Positions 12,219 through 23,455 of a stretch of DNA of 64,000 nucleotides are shown here, one piece after another. Origin of the DNA: Symbiodinium natans (taxonomy: Eukaryota > Sar > Dinophyceae > Suessiales > Symbiodiniaceae); the NCBI GenBank assembly GCA_905221605.1, contig CAJNDS010002736.1, positions 196,501-260,500 on the forward strand, given 5' to 3'. Position 1 is the first letter of the stretch. The number at the start of each line of letters is the position of its first letter. The translations under genes were made by a program, and so were the position numbers. The notes under the pieces are model-generated. The model had not been told where the DNA came from. It did not search any database and saw only the letters and a program-made list of their open reading frames with translations.

Positions 12219-13232
12219 ATGGCTTTCTGCGCGTGCTGTGCTGCCGAGACCGAGGGTGTTGTGGAGGAGGTTCCCCCAGCCGCTGCTGTGGCGGTTGCAG
12301 AGCCTCCCAAGGTGGAGAAGGTCCCTAAACCCCTACACCCCTAAACCCTAAACCCCAAAATCCTAAAACCCCTAAACCCTTAAACCCCAAAACCCCTAAC
12401 CCCTAAACCCTAAACCCTAAACCCTAAACCCTAAACCCCAAGGTGGACAAGATGGTGGAGGAGCCCACGGTGGCCGCACCAGCTCCGGGTGTGGTCTTCA
12501 CCTTCCTCCTCCCCGATGGCTCGAGCAAGGAGATCACCTTCACTGCCAAGCCGTTGGGATTCTCGGACTGTCGGGGTTTAGGGTTTAGGGTTTAGGGTTT
12601 AGGGTTTAGGGTTTAGGGTTTAGGGATTCTCGGTACGGTAGGGGTCGGATTTTTAGCGAACAGTACTACCTTTTGGCCGATATATAATGATACTAGTATA
12701 GTGATACTATCAGAACCCCCAAGGCCCTATTCTAATTATCAAGACAGTAGGCGCTTGGGATTTCTTTGATATTTTTTCTAGACCCTACTCCTTAGCTTAG
12801 ACCCTTCTTTGTGAAACCGCGTCTCGACTCTTAAGCCTAAACCCTTCTTGGGTTTAGGAGGATGATCCCTTTAGGAGTCTCTCTTTTGGCTTCTAAGGGC
12901 CAATCTCTTTAGGAGCCCTAAACCCTAAACCCTAAACCCTAAACCCTAAACCCTAAACCCTAAACAAGGATTGGACTTCAGCAAGTCGGTGCCGATGACC
13001 GTGAAAGCCGTGAAGAAGGGGTCCGTGGCCGAGGCCGAGAGCGTCGCGCCCAAGTGGGTCATCTCGCACGTGGCGGGGGATCCGGTGAACACGGAGCTCA
13101 AGGAAGCCATGGGGTCAGATTAAACCCTGAACCCTAATAACACTAAACCCTAAACCCTAAACCCTAAACCCTGAGCTCCAGGAAGCCATGAGCCAGATCC
13201 TGCGGGCCGTGAAGGACCTCCCGCAGAAGTGA
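12219..13232 (+). CDS. Small PDZ-like protein, complete, four exons
   Basis: Exons 12219-12311, 12443-12557, 12969-13102 and 13182-13232 join to a 393-nt frame (130 aa) that starts MAFCACCAAETEGVV and ends KDLPQK with TGA at 13230. The middle (about residues 45-110) has the GVVFTFLLPDG strand, a PLGLDF loop in place of the usual GLGF, then KAVKKGSVAEAE and WVISHVAGDPV, the order found in PDZ domains. A binding partner cannot be predicted. The Cys-rich start CACC could be acylated. The introns use GT, GA and GA donors. All three contain telomeric repeat and are bounded by copies of exon sequence: CCAAGGTGGA, GGATT and GGAAGCCATG. No polyadenylation signal is evident. The fold is inferred from motif order, not from an alignment. 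Confidence 0.82.
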
Positions 13233-13862
13233 GGCGACTCAGCTTTCGAGTACCAGGATGGGCCACACGGCCTCAATGAACCCACACAATCGACCCCCAC
13301 ACAGGGCCTTTTTAGGGACTAGAGGGCATAGTATCCCTAAACCCTAAACCCTAAGCCCTAAACCCTAAACCCTAAACCCTAATCCCTAAACCCTAAACCC
13401 TAAACCCGCAAAATCATCATCGACCCTAGTAAAGTGCCTTTTCAGGGGTTGTGGGGCTATAAGCGCCCATCCTGGTAGGACCAGGCAGGACTCCCTAGGA
13501 GCCCTTGCAGTTCAACGTCCAGCGTGAGGCTGCGACGGCGCCACCTGAACCGAGGGTTTTAGGTTTAGGGTTTAGGGTTTTAGGGTTTAGGGTTCAGGGT
13601 TTAGGGTTTTTAGTTTTAGGGTTTAGGGGGTTTACGGTATACAGGTTGTCGGGGTACTTGGATTTGGGGTCAAGGGAATATAGGTTTTTGGGCAAATTTT
13701 GGGGTTCCTGGGTGTAGGGCTGGGGTTTAGGACCAAGTTTAGGGTTTATAGGCCTTGAAATTTCGGGGTCGATATCCTTTGGGGGGGTAAGTGGGTCTCA
13801 AAAGATGGTGTTTAGTTTACAAGTGTATAGGTTTGGGATATTCGCCCTAAACCTTAAACCTT

Positions 13863-14039
13863 GAGCCTTGAACCCTAAACCCCAAACCCTAAACCCTAAA
13901 CCCTAAACCCTAAACCCTAAACCCTAAACCCTAAACCCTAAACCCTAAACCCTAAACCCTAAACCCTAAACCCTAAACCCTAAACCCTAAACCCTAAACC
14001 CTAAACCCTAAACCCTAAACCCTAAACCCTAAACCCTAA
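13863..14039. repeat. Longest telomeric array in the window
   Basis: About 24 CCCTAAA units almost without error. Confidence 0.98.
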
Positions 14040-14329
14040 GCTTATCGGGATTCGAAACAGCCACAGGGTGGCCCCTCTCGTCATGTTGAGGCGGACAAAC
14101 ACGCTTTGAGAACCTTCGGCCAGGTTGCCGCGCAAGGCGCAGCATCATCGGAGCGTTTAGGGTTTAGGGTTTAGGGTTTAGGGTTTAGGTTTAGGGTTTA
14201 GGGTTTAGGGTTTAGGGTTCAGGGTTTAGGGTTTAGGGTTTAGGGTTTAGGGTTTAGGGTTAAGTTTTACAGGGCCAGGCAAGGGTCCTTAAGGGGACGA
14301 ACTTAGGCTTCAATCGGCGACCGGGCCTC

Positions 14330-14410
14330 AGCAGCACTTTCCGAAGACGATCGATGCTGCCTTGAACTGGCAGGGCTCGACAACTTGGGCGCGCTGCAGA
14401 GGGGCGTGGG
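14330..14410 (+). CDS. Exon candidate
   Basis: After CTCAG the frame reads QHFPKTIDAALNWQGSTTW and ends at CTGCAG. GC-rich like the true exons; no partner exon is proven. Similar fragments lie at 13510-13550 and 14128-14158. Confidence 0.25.
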
Positions 14411-15236
14411 GATGGTTACCAGGATGGTGTATTTCCTTAGAAAGCCCTTTCTGGGGTCGATGATGGGGTTGAGGGATTAGGGATTAGGGTTTAGAGATAC
14501 TATACATACCTCAGAGAGTCCGGGCTCTATAGGCTCGATTGTGGGGTTTAGAGGGCCCACTAGCCCCTCCTGGTGGGGCTGAGGGTTGAGGGTTTCAAGA
14601 TTTAGGGTTTATTGTTTAGGGGCCAACGCACGAGATCATGAAGGAGCCCTGCAACCCCTAGGGTTTAGGGTTTAGGGTTTAGAGTTTAGGGTTTAGGGTT
14701 TAACAAAGCGGCCGAAAGCTCCGCAGAATGATGCTGGGTTTACGCTTTCGGGTTCAAGGCCTGACGGCTGTTCCCAGTTTCCTGGTGAAGAGGGCTTTAA
14801 TGTTTTGGGGTTTCGGGTTTAGGGTTTAAGGTTTATTTAGGGTTTAGGGTTTGTAGGGATTAGGGCTCAAGAGGATATGCATGGGTTCAACGAAGGGTCC
14901 AGCTCGCCCGTTGTACCTGCCCTGCGCTGCGTTGCCGGCCTGCAGGCTGCCGCATCCGGGAGCCTTGAACTACAAGTATCCACCTTGCCGTACTCAAAGC
15001 TGCTTAGTGTGATAACACCCAGTATCATTATAGTACTCTAACAGAACAGAATCATATCATTACAGATAAAATGTAAGCAGATAACACATGTCATGATGGA
15101 AAAAGATCTTTGCAGCTGTTTGAATAAGCAAGTGTAGTTCTGCCTCGGCAGTTCCCTGTGGCACTGCAACTCCCGGCAACCTGCCCTTGACTGGCATCTG
15201 TTTTTTTCCAAAGCGTGAGCTGTTGCAGACGGAGAC

Positions 15237-15461
15237 ATGCGGAGAGACGAAAATCTGCTGGATGAGAGGGAGAGTCGGAGAGTGGCAAGAGAGCTCCTAC
15301 ACGGTCCCCATAGTTATCCCAAGCGGGGGAATGCTCTTCTGCAGGAAGAGTCCCTCGAGACATCCTGCATGCACGCCATAAGAACGATTGCAAAAACATC
15401 GGGGCCCAAGTCGAGAGCCTCCAGACGAACCACTGAAGTACTTTTGTTCCAGCTTTTTTAA
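15237..15461 (+). CDS. Short ORF of uncertain status
   Basis: ATG opens MRRDENLLDERESRRVAREL; 74 residues, charged, stop before 15462. A second frame is open through the same DNA. The region 14.9-17.8 kb carries no telomeric arrays, so it may be a recent insertion or a retrocopy. Confidence 0.25.
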   Translation: MRRDENLLDERESRRVARELLHGPHSYPKRGNALLQEESLETSCMHAIRTIAKTSGPKSRASRRTTEVLLFQLF

Positions 15462-16191
15462 TCTTTGAGCATTATCAGCTTTTTCGGTTTTTCAGTAAGA
15501 CGAGTAGGGGTCGGCTGAATTTGGAAGTGTTTCACCTCTTCACGGGCCTGGAACAGATGTATACGGTTTGTAAGGAGAGTGGCTGTGGGGCCTGTAGCAA
15601 CTGAAGCCTCGATTAGAAAAGGATTCCCGCGCACATGGTGGGCGTATCCTGTGTGCCTGGTTGAGCATCTGTAGTCCGCAATCAGCGTGTGTCAGCTGCA
15701 AGGGTTGCGCGTGTGATGGAGGTGTACAGTTCCTAGGTTTTGGCCGTGTAGTCTATGCAGTCCGCTCGGCGGGTGTATTTTCACCGGAACCTCATCAGAA
15801 GAGCCCCGCCTGTGCCAGCGTGAGAGTCGAAACCCTACACGCTGAAGCACCTGAACGACTTGACTTTAGGGCTTCAGTCATAGGCTTTGCATGGCCAACA
15901 GCTAGAACCTCCGGACCTTATACATCGAAAGCCCTCACGAACCTCCTTCTTCTGGCTACAGGCCATGATGCTTGTGCAGAGCGATTTTGGCGACGACGCC
16001 GCCAACAAGCTGTTGCTGCAGGCCTGGCACCTTACACTTCAGTTGGGAGCTGTTGGCTTGCACTTTGTGGCGTAGGGCCCCCCCCCCCCCCCCCCAATGT
16101 GCAGTCCTTGTGCTCATTGCACAATGGGCCCAGCTTGCACAAGCCCATTCCTCGCTGTTTTGCGCCGCAACTTCTCCATCAAGTCCTGGCC

Positions 16192-17093
16192 AGCTGAAAG
16201 TGATTTTGGGAACCTACCACAGCCTGACCGGTAGTGCTTCTGGAGACATGGTGCTGACACGCGAACAAGGCACACCTGTGATGACCAGCTTGACGCAGAC
16301 ATGCCGTGGCAGCGTTGCCCGCGGAGCTGGCTGTCAGAGCAACCCGCCAGCTGTGGACATGCTGACAGACTGTGTGGCAAAAGGCCTGCTTCCAGGCGAT
16401 GCCGTCATCACGTGCTACGCAGTGGCTCCAGATGACAGTGTCATCCCGGCAGACTCCTGTGATGCCATCGCGGATAAGGGCGTCATTGGCATGTATGCTG
16501 TGGGCGGGCTCTTGGATTTTTCGAGTGGGGTTGTGAAGGTTCAAGTTCAGAACACTGATATCAACTTCGCCCCCAGTTATGGAGGTGCCACTGCTTTAGT
16601 GAGGCGAATGGGAGAAGCGCGCGGGGTTGTTCTTGGTGTTTCTGTCGCGCAAGCGGGCAATCCATGCCCAACTGTGCCCGTTGTCAACAACTCCCAGGAT
16701 CTCAGTTCCTGCAACAATGCCTTTGATGGCTTCCTTTGTGCGGTTCCATGTGCAACAGGATTTATCCCGAGTGGTGGAGGTTACATTTGCAACAACGGAA
16801 CCTATGAAGCGCTCGAGACCATTCCCCAGTGTGCGCAAACATGTGCACAGGCATACCATCCCTGCCAGCCTGGATTCATCCAACAGTCTGCGGAGGCTCC
16901 TGCTGTGAGTGAAGACTTTTGCTGCTTGAGGACTTGCGCAGCTCACACTTGCCCAGCAGGGCACATTCCTGTTCAAGCGAAGTTGGCCTCTACGGTTGTG
17001 TCGGATGCCGACTGCTGTCGCGCCTGCCTCGAACCATTCTGGGAATCTGTGATCTCAAGGCCCAAGCGATGGGAGTTGTTATGGCGGAAGTGA
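16192..17093 (+). CDS. Cys-rich secreted-type protein (sushi-like and CC-motif repeats)
   Basis: An open frame without introns or telomeric arrays, unlike its neighbours. From LKVILGTYHSLTG it runs about 300 residues to a TGA at 17091. The first half is a globular region with scattered Cys (TCRGSVARGAGC, SDSCDAIAD-like). Then comes a sushi/CCP-like stretch (CPTVPVVNNSQDLSSC, then AVPCATGFIPSGGGYIC). It ends with two repeats of the type C-x-PG...D-x-CC-x-x-C (DFCCLRTC and DADCCRAC). The pattern suggests an extracellular disulphide-rich protein. The frame stays open upstream to about 15972 and contains a hydrophobic run (AVLVLIAQWAQLAQA) that could be a signal peptide, but no in-frame ATG is convincing. 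The 5' end is therefore unresolved and may be spliced. Downstream another frame reads ETFIFNPKAERWTELRR and resembles the end of a kelch repeat. Confidence 0.6.
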
Positions 17094-17126
17094 ACTCGAC
17101 GAGACGTTCATCTTCAATCCCAAGGC

Positions 17127-17269
17127 CGAGCGCTGGACGGAGCTGCGCCGCTGAGGGGCCGGCAGGCACGGGCACTCGGCCAGATACGAGCTCCCTCGTA
17201 GCTGGCCGAGTGCCTGCATTTTGCCGCCGGCCCCTCGGGGGAGCAGCTCCGTTCTAGCGGCGCTCGGAA
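17127..17269. repeat. 143-bp near-perfect hairpin
   Basis: Left arm GCCGAGCGCTGGACGGAGC... pairs with right arm ...GCAGCTCCGTTCTAGCGGC; inner arms GGCACTCGGCCAG and CTGGCCGAGTGCC close on a short loop around TACGAGCTCCCTCGTA. The hairpin lies just after the Cys-rich ORF and covers the end of a short open frame (stop near 17150). Confidence 0.8.
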
Positions 17270-17714
17270 TGATGGCTCCTTCCTCGAAAAAAGTTTCGGC
17301 AGTTTAGGCTTTACTTTGTGTGTTGCCACTCGTCCTTGTTTGCTCCTGCATAGAACTGGACAAACCGCACAAAGCGGCCACTGCTAGAGGCTGATTCGCG
17401 GACCGGTGATTGAACTCGTTCCTTCGCTCATAGAGTGTCCGGGCAAAAGCCGGGCAGCAGTCTTCACAGAAGTGTGGAAGCTTATGCCAGTTGAGGCCCC
17501 GAAACAGCAGGTTCAAACCCCAGGGGCCGACACACTGAATGTCCGGGGGGGTGGATCCAAAAATCCTTGCTCAGGGAAGTTACCTGAGGTTCCTGGGTCC
17601 TAGGTCCTACATTAAGGGGAAACCTTAGGGGTTGAAATGATGTATTCGAGGCACGGGGATCCTTTGACCGGGTAGGGTTTGGAAGCTCTCATGCCCTGCC
17701 ACTTTGCCCTGCAG

Positions 17715-18121
17715 GCCAAGAGAGCTTCCGAAGCATGTGCCGCCTCGCTTGACTCATTTTCGGGGCAGGAACCCCCTGAAGGCTTGCTGGCTCTTAGTAG
17801 GGAATTGCGAGGATGAGGTAAACCCTAGCCCAAAACCCTAAACCCCTATATCCCCATAGTACTCTACGTATACCCTTTGAAGGATAATCCCCCCATTCCC
17901 TACTCAGAGCCCGGATGGGCAACAGCCCGTGCTGAGGGCTGCCGAGCTTTCTCCCCTCTTCGCCGACCCTTTTAGGGTTTCGGGTTTAGGGTTTAGGGTC
18001 TAGGGTTTAGGGTTTTAGGGTTTAGGGACTTAAGGAAATGGCCAACGGAGTCCTGCAGATGCTCCCGGCGTCCATCACCGACGACGTGCGGAGGCACCAC
18101 GCCGAATCCCTTGCGAAGTAG
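17715..18121 (+). CDS. Unidentified protein, three 3'-terminal exons
   Basis: Exons 17715-17789, 17908-17964 and 18035-18121 join in phase 0. They encode AKRASEACAASLDSFSG, then SPDGQQPVLRAAELSPLFA, then EMANGVLQMLPASITDDV, ending ESLAK and TAG at 18119. The first visible intron carries a family-A introner with inverted ends (AGTAGGGAAT / ATTCCCTACT). The second is a telomeric array with a GA donor. An open stretch at about 17430-17560 (KSRAAVFTEVWKLMPVEAPK) could be an earlier exon. I recognise no domain; the C-terminus is alanine-rich and probably helical. In-frame joining and exon-like codon use make a real gene end likely. Confidence 0.6.
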
Positions 18122-18598
18122 TTTCCTCCCCCTGGGTAGGTTTTAGGGTGTCGGGTTTAGGGTCCCTTGATTTTTAAAAGCCGGGGTTCTCCAGCCCCTC
18201 ACTGCTCTTACTGTCGAACCCCAAAGGTCATGGTGCAAAGAGTTATTTTTATATATAAAAGAGCCTATTCAATTCGCGGAGTCATGCCTGACGTCTTGAT
18301 TCAAAGCGTCACGCAACTACAGCTTCGTATTCCGCTGCGCCATGCTTGGCTTTCAGGCCTTGTTGCAGGCCAAAGCATTCTGCGTCTCGTCTCGAGGTCC
18401 AGCGCTGGAGCGCGGCATGTAGGTTGCAGGACTTGTGTAACACTAGTGGCAAAGTTCCCCAGCAAAGAACAAGCTGGTGTTGTGGTGGCAAGGCGCTCGC
18501 TGGTTCGGAGGTGGTTTGTGATACCTATAGTCACTGGTCCATCTAGAATGTTCTGCTGCAAAGCATGCTGCGCCATGTCGAAAGGAAGTACATATGTG

Positions 18599-18608
<10 letters not shown>

Positions 18609-18629
<21 letters not shown>

Positions 18630-18672
18630 TGTGTGTGTGTGTGTGTGTGCTCTGTGTGTGTGTGTGTGTGTG
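18609..18672. repeat. GA/GT microsatellite
   Basis: AG repeat followed by GT repeat. Confidence 0.95.
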
Positions 18673-18920
18673 TTAGTTAGGAGCCTTGTTGGGGGGTAGT
18701 TTCACTCTCGGAGTGTCACGCTGGGGGCTACGCGGCTACGCGTTGAGGGCTCCTCGGGGAAGAGAGGAGCAATGCTCCGTGATGGCACTTTGTGTCTCGT
18801 TTCAAGCCTCCGAAGCGTGATGGGGGTGGTGGCTTCCTGTGTGCTTGGCCGAAGAACCGTATAGGGTCTCTGTGATGAAGCGTTTACTTCCCTAAGCCCT
18901 GGACCTCAAAGACTTGTCTC

Positions 18921-19019
18921 TTGCGATGTTCCCCCTTATACTAACGGTCCTTAGGGATTATCATAGGGCGTACTATGGTCCCTATTAAGGACTGCTAGTA
19001 AAAGGGGGGACATCCCAAC
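18921..19019. mobile_element. Family-H inverted-repeat element
   Basis: GATGTTCCCCCTTATACTAA pairs with AAAAGGGGGGACATCC. Confidence 0.75.
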
Positions 19020-19321
19020 TTGTATCTCAGCCGCCTTGCCTCCTTGCCGGGTCAGGTTCGAGTTGTCCGTTCTCTTCAATGCACAGGGCTTGCCAGAGGC
19101 ATGGCCCTGTTGCTGCCGAGTGCTGTTGTTCAGCTGTCTGACGAAGCTCGGCTGTTTGGTGTATGGGGCAAAGGGGGGCGTATGGGGCACGGGATGTATG
19201 AGGTGTATCGGGATTAAAGGTTCTTTTGGTTTTGGTGGCTTATGGGGTTTCGGGGTTTGGAGCCTTTAGAGCGTTTAGAGTTTAGTTTAGGGTTGTTTAG
19301 GACTTCAGGGCTTCGGGTCCT

Positions 19322-19432
19322 GCGGAGGTCTGCGTCGTCGCCCGACGAGCGGGCCCAGACGCCTTGCAAGGACGCCGCCTCTAGCCAGCTAGCAGCCGCC
19401 CCGGCAAAGCTCGCACGGAACCTGTTCTTGAC
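19322..19432 (+). CDS. Exon candidate
   Basis: GC-rich frame RRSASSPDERAQTPC, then SSQLAAAPAKLARNLF, running straight into a CCCTAAA array as true exons here do. Unplaced. Confidence 0.3.
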
Positions 19433-19624
19433 TACCCTAAACCCTAAACCCTAAACCCTAAACCCTAAACCCTACACCCTAAACCCTAAACCCCTAAACC
19501 CTAAACCCAAGGCCCAAATCCTTAAGGCCTGCTGCATGTGCAGCCAACCCCTAAACCCCTTTGCCCGGAAGCCTTAAACCCTGAAGCCCGAGCGAACTTG
19601 TCATGCCATCCTAGCTTGTAGGAT

Positions 19625-19736
19625 TTGGGATGTTCCCCTTATAAAAACAGTCCTGAATAGGGATTCTAGTACCCCTTATATCCCCCTTTTCTACTGCCTA
19701 CTAGGGACTGTTAGTATAAAGGATTAACATCCCAAT
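19625..19736. mobile_element. Family-H inverted-repeat element
   Basis: GGGATGTTCCCCTTATAA pairs with TATAAAGGATTAACATCCC. Confidence 0.75.
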
Positions 19737-21224
19737 GTAGGATTCGTTTTTCAACTCGGCTCGAGTTTCGCATTGTGATCCTTTTGGTTCTTTTGTGTCG
19801 GTCGGATGGGGCTGTCCACTTTGTACACTCGGCATAGCGGTTCGCCACGCGAGCCCTGTTGCCTGTCGACACCGCGCCACACACAAGTCCGGCTGAAGCC
19901 CGAGACTCCTAAGAAACAACTTGTTCCCAACTCATCATGCTAGGCCCCCTGAAACAATACCTCCTGATTTAAGATCTATACCGAAACTCCTAAGAACCCA
20001 AACCCTAAAACCCTAAACCCTAAACCCCAAAACCCATTTGAGAGGAGAAGCTCCGACAGGGGGCCTCGCGGGCATATGGGAGGCGGGATCCAGCAGACCT
20101 CAGAGTGTGGTTTGGGGTTTAGGGTTTAGGGTTTAAAAGGCCCGGACCCAACTGGCTTTAAAGGTTTAAGGGAGTGTCCTGCTAATTGGGGTCTATTTCA
20201 TAGGGAGTGGAATGCCCTGGGGCCCCCAATTTACGGTGGTTGTATAGAAATTTACGACGAATTCATATTTCTTTAAAAAAAATCATGTATCATGGTATTT
20301 GGATGCAAGATTCCCAACCCTAAGCCTAAGCCCTAAAATTTAGGCAGTAGGTGCACTGGGCTTTTTGAACACGGGGCTCCTGTCTGTCCACCTCTCTAGT
20401 CCCCACCTTGTGCCTGCGCCCGAACTCCCCCCCCATCGAACCGCCCGCAAAAACTCGAATTCCCTTTTCCCCAAAACAATGTGCGTATGTATGTATGTAT
20501 GTATGTATGTATGTATGTATGTATGTATTTATGTATGTGTAAGAACAACAAAACCCCCTGACCCCTCCCAACAAAGAACATCCGAGTTTCTTGTCCGTGG
20601 CAGGTGGAACACTTCTGGAAGGACCAAAGGGTCTTGGAATCCTAAACCTCGAACATGCGACAAAAGGTTCTGGGTTCCGAGGGTTTAGGGTTTAAGGTTT
20701 GGGAAAGCGAGCAGTCCAGTCTGGGTCCACAAAGGGTTTAGGCTTTAGGTGTGTCTGGTTGTACGATTAGAAAGGTTTTGAGAGTTTGAGGTTTCACGGC
20801 ACTTGGACTTCTTGGGGGGGCTTGTTCCCTAAACCCTGCCCAACGCCCTACCTTAAGAACCCAACACCTACATTGTTTTGGGTCATCCTATAAAGGGGTT
20901 GTATAATCAGAACCTACAAGACTCCAAGAAGGTTTAGGGGTTTTTGAGGGAAACCCAAAAAGCCCTAAACCCTGCAAGCCTGAACCCTACAAGCTTTAAA
21001 CCCTAAACCCTAGCCCTAAACCCTAGACCAGTTTTTAAGGGTTTGGGTTCCGGCTTGCCGCTGGAACTTCAGGATTCGGGGCAGACGAGCATTCCTACCG
21101 CCTTAAAAAGGCCTTAGGGCTTCGACGTTTTAGAGCAAAAGGGCTCCATAGCTTAGGGTGCTCAGTGTTGGGGATCGTGGCCCTCAACCCTAGCCCTAAA
21201 CCCTAGACCCTAAACCCTAAACCA

Positions 21225-21363
21225 GGACCGTCTTCCGGCGATCTTCGATTCCCTAACGACGCTGCAGAAGCACTTCAGTGGAGGCGGTGGCCTGGTTGTT
21301 CTTCAGGGAAGGCTGAGAGGATTCCTCATCAGAAAGCTATTTGAAACGCTTGAAGGGAGTATA
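21225..21363 (+). CDS. Exon candidate
   Basis: Frame DRLPAIFDSLTTLQKHF, then GLVVLQGRLRGFLIRKLF, follows a CCCTAAA array and AG. The frame stays open past 21480, but downstream composition becomes intron-like. Companion fragments: 20045-20110 (EEKLRQGASRAYGRRDP), 21682-21725 and 22270-22338 (DLSCSESRWESRALRSAG). Confidence 0.35.
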
Positions 21364-22344
21364 AATGGAGCATACCTGCCAAGGTCCTTGTCTCCCCTGT
21401 TTCTTCTATATTGTTATGTTTCCCTGTTTGCGCTTCCCAACAGTTCATGGTTTAGAGGTGGAGGATTTTGGGGTTTCCGGGTTTAAGGGTTTGGCGGGTT
21501 TAGGGCTTCGGGGCCCTGAATGCAGGGTCTATATTGAAGGGTCGAACTAGGGTTTAGGGTTATAGGGTTTAGGGTTCAGGGTCCTCCACCCTCTTTGAAG
21601 GAGTGGGGGCTTAGGACTCTCCCAGTGGAACAATGCCCCGAGCTTCGCCCCTAAAGCCCAGACCAGTCTTCTCTCAGCGCAGGCGCGGATGCAGAAGAGA
21701 CGGGGGAGAGAACTTTGGAGGCGTCGCCTAAACCCTCAACGCTAAACCCTACAGGTTTATGGGCTAATCATACATTGGGATTTGTTTTAAGCTTTAAGTC
21801 TCAAGTTCAGCATCCGGACCCTGAATGGGAGAGGATGACCATTGTGATCCTTATGAGGTGCTTTCATGACAGCTTCCGGAGCGCTTGTAATTCAGATCAA
21901 CCTCCTCCAATGTCGACCGTGTCGACCGTGACGAATTACGTAAGACAGGCGGGTGCAAGAGGCCCCACGGCACATTGTAGGGTTCGGAGTGTGGCTGTCC
22001 ACGCTCCGAACCGTAAATCCTAACCCTAAAACCCTAAAGCCCCCCTAAAACCCTAAACGCTAAGACCCCAAAAGCCCAAGACCCCAAAAGCCCTAAAACC
22101 CCAAAACCCTGACCCTTCAAAAGCCCCTGACGCCCTGAAGCTCTCCAACCCGCAACTGCACCCTAAAACCCTCGAACCCTCAACCCCTATAACCCTCTAA
22201 CCCGCTTAACCCTAAAACCTTCTAACCCTCAACCCTAAACCCTAAACCCTCTAGCCCTCTAACCCGCAGGACCTCAGCTGCAGTGAGTCGCGCTGGGAGT
22301 CCCGGGCCCTTCGCTCAGCTGGTTCGTTGATGCCTTTCAGGATC

Positions 22345-22440
22345 GGGTTTTAGCGGGTTTAGGGTTTAGGGTTTAGGGTTTAGGGTTTAGGGTTTAGGGT
22401 TTAGGGTTTAGGGTTTAGGGTTTAGGGTTTAGGGTTTAGG
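22345..22440. repeat. Interstitial telomeric array (TTTAGGG)
   Basis: About 12 units. Confidence 0.97.
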
Positions 22441-22583
22441 GACAGTCCAGCCTGGGTTCGAAAGGGCTTAGGGTTTAAGGGCCTTTTCGGGAGGTCAGAG
22501 TTTAGGCCTTAGGGTTTGTTCTGGGCTGATGGAGCTTGGGTTTAGGGTTTTGGGTTTAGGGTTTAGGATTTGGGGTTTAGGGT

Positions 22584-22595
22584 TTTTGGCTCAAG
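22584..22595 (+). other. Relict dinoflagellate spliced-leader sequence
   Basis: TTTTGGCTCAAG equals the 3' end of the conserved 22-nt dinoflagellate spliced leader, and CCATTT follows it directly, as in tandem relict leaders. It lies about 150 bp upstream of an intronless ORF. In dinoflagellates this mark indicates reinsertion of a trans-spliced mRNA copy into the genome. Confidence 0.7.
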
Positions 22596-22735
22596 CCATT
22601 TCTGCTACGAGACCCTCTGGGTAGCCAAATTCGTAATTCTTCGCTCCTTGCCAAATGGTGGTTGATGCTTCTGAGAGGAGACTCATATCCTGCGTTGCCT
22701 TTGCAGTGAGATGTTCCAGGCGGCATCAGAAACCG

Positions 22736-23455
22736 ATGGTCATGTCTCTGTTGAAGCGGGCATTGCAGGAGCTTGTGGGCGCGGATGAGTCAGAGAACCC
22801 GTATGCTTCTTTTGGGGGTGGGCTCCCCGCGCCAAGTCCCACAACAGCTATGACTATCCACGGTACAGCAAACCAACAGCCAGACAGGGCAAGGAGGACT
22901 ATTTCTCTGAGCCAGGCCCTCGACATTCAGACCCAGGATGCTACGGCCCAGAGCAAGGTGCAACACATTGATGCTGCTACGCAGACCAACGTTAATGTGA
23001 TCCCGGAGACGGAATGCCAGATGCTCATGAGTCAGGCCTTGCAACGAATGGAAGAACAACACCAACAAACACGGTCTCTGGCGGAACGCTACGATGGTGT
23101 CGTCCTCAGGTTGCAGACAGAGATACAGCAGCTCAAGGGATCAATGCAGGGTGGTTCTGCAACAGTAGTGGCAACTGTCAGTGATGCTACATACAACAAA
23201 GAGCCGCCAAGATGCAACGAAGAGCGGGCGACCTTTTCCTCACCATTGTCTCCCAACTGCAACAGTTCTGACCTGGACATGAACAACTTGGACCCGGGCC
23301 GGCCTGAAGATGGGAGGTTGGATGAGCACGAGCAGTGGACTAGCCATGAGAACGATGACGATAAGAGACGAAGAGAACGAAGAGAGCGAAAGTTGGTGGC
23401 AAGGCATCAGCGAGAACGTGCACTTCGTGAACGATTTGCTGCTAGCACCTCATGA
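22736..23455 (+). CDS. Intronless coiled-coil ORF, probable recycled cDNA
   Basis: One uninterrupted frame ending at TGA 23453. It is open from 22655, but the ATGs at 22736 and 22742 (MVMSLLKRALQELVGADE) follow a good AG acceptor, CCTTTGCAG, ending at 22706, so I prefer them; that gives about 239 aa. The protein has a short helical start, a Ser/Pro-rich stretch, a coiled coil (about MSQALQRMEEQHQQTRSL to LQTEIQQLKG) and a very basic C-terminus (DDDKRRRERRERKLVARHQ). I recognise no family. Absence of introns and telomeric arrays inside the ORF, plus the relict leader upstream, points to a retroposed cDNA that has stayed open. Confidence 0.6.
   Translation: MVMSLLKRALQELVGADESENPYASFGGGLPAPSPTTAMTIHGTANQQPDRARRTISLSQALDIQTQDATAQSKVQHIDAATQTNVNVIPETECQMLMSQALQRMEEQHQQTRSLAERYDGVVLRLQTEIQQLKGSMQGGSATVVATVSDATYNKEPPRCNEERATFSSPLSPNCNSSDLDMNNLDPGRPEDGRLDEHEQWTSHENDDDKRRRERRERKLVARHQRERALRERFAASTS

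Noticed and set aside
17508-17550. tRNA-like T-loop GGTTCAAACCCC
   Set aside because: No matching acceptor, D and anticodon arms at proper spacing.
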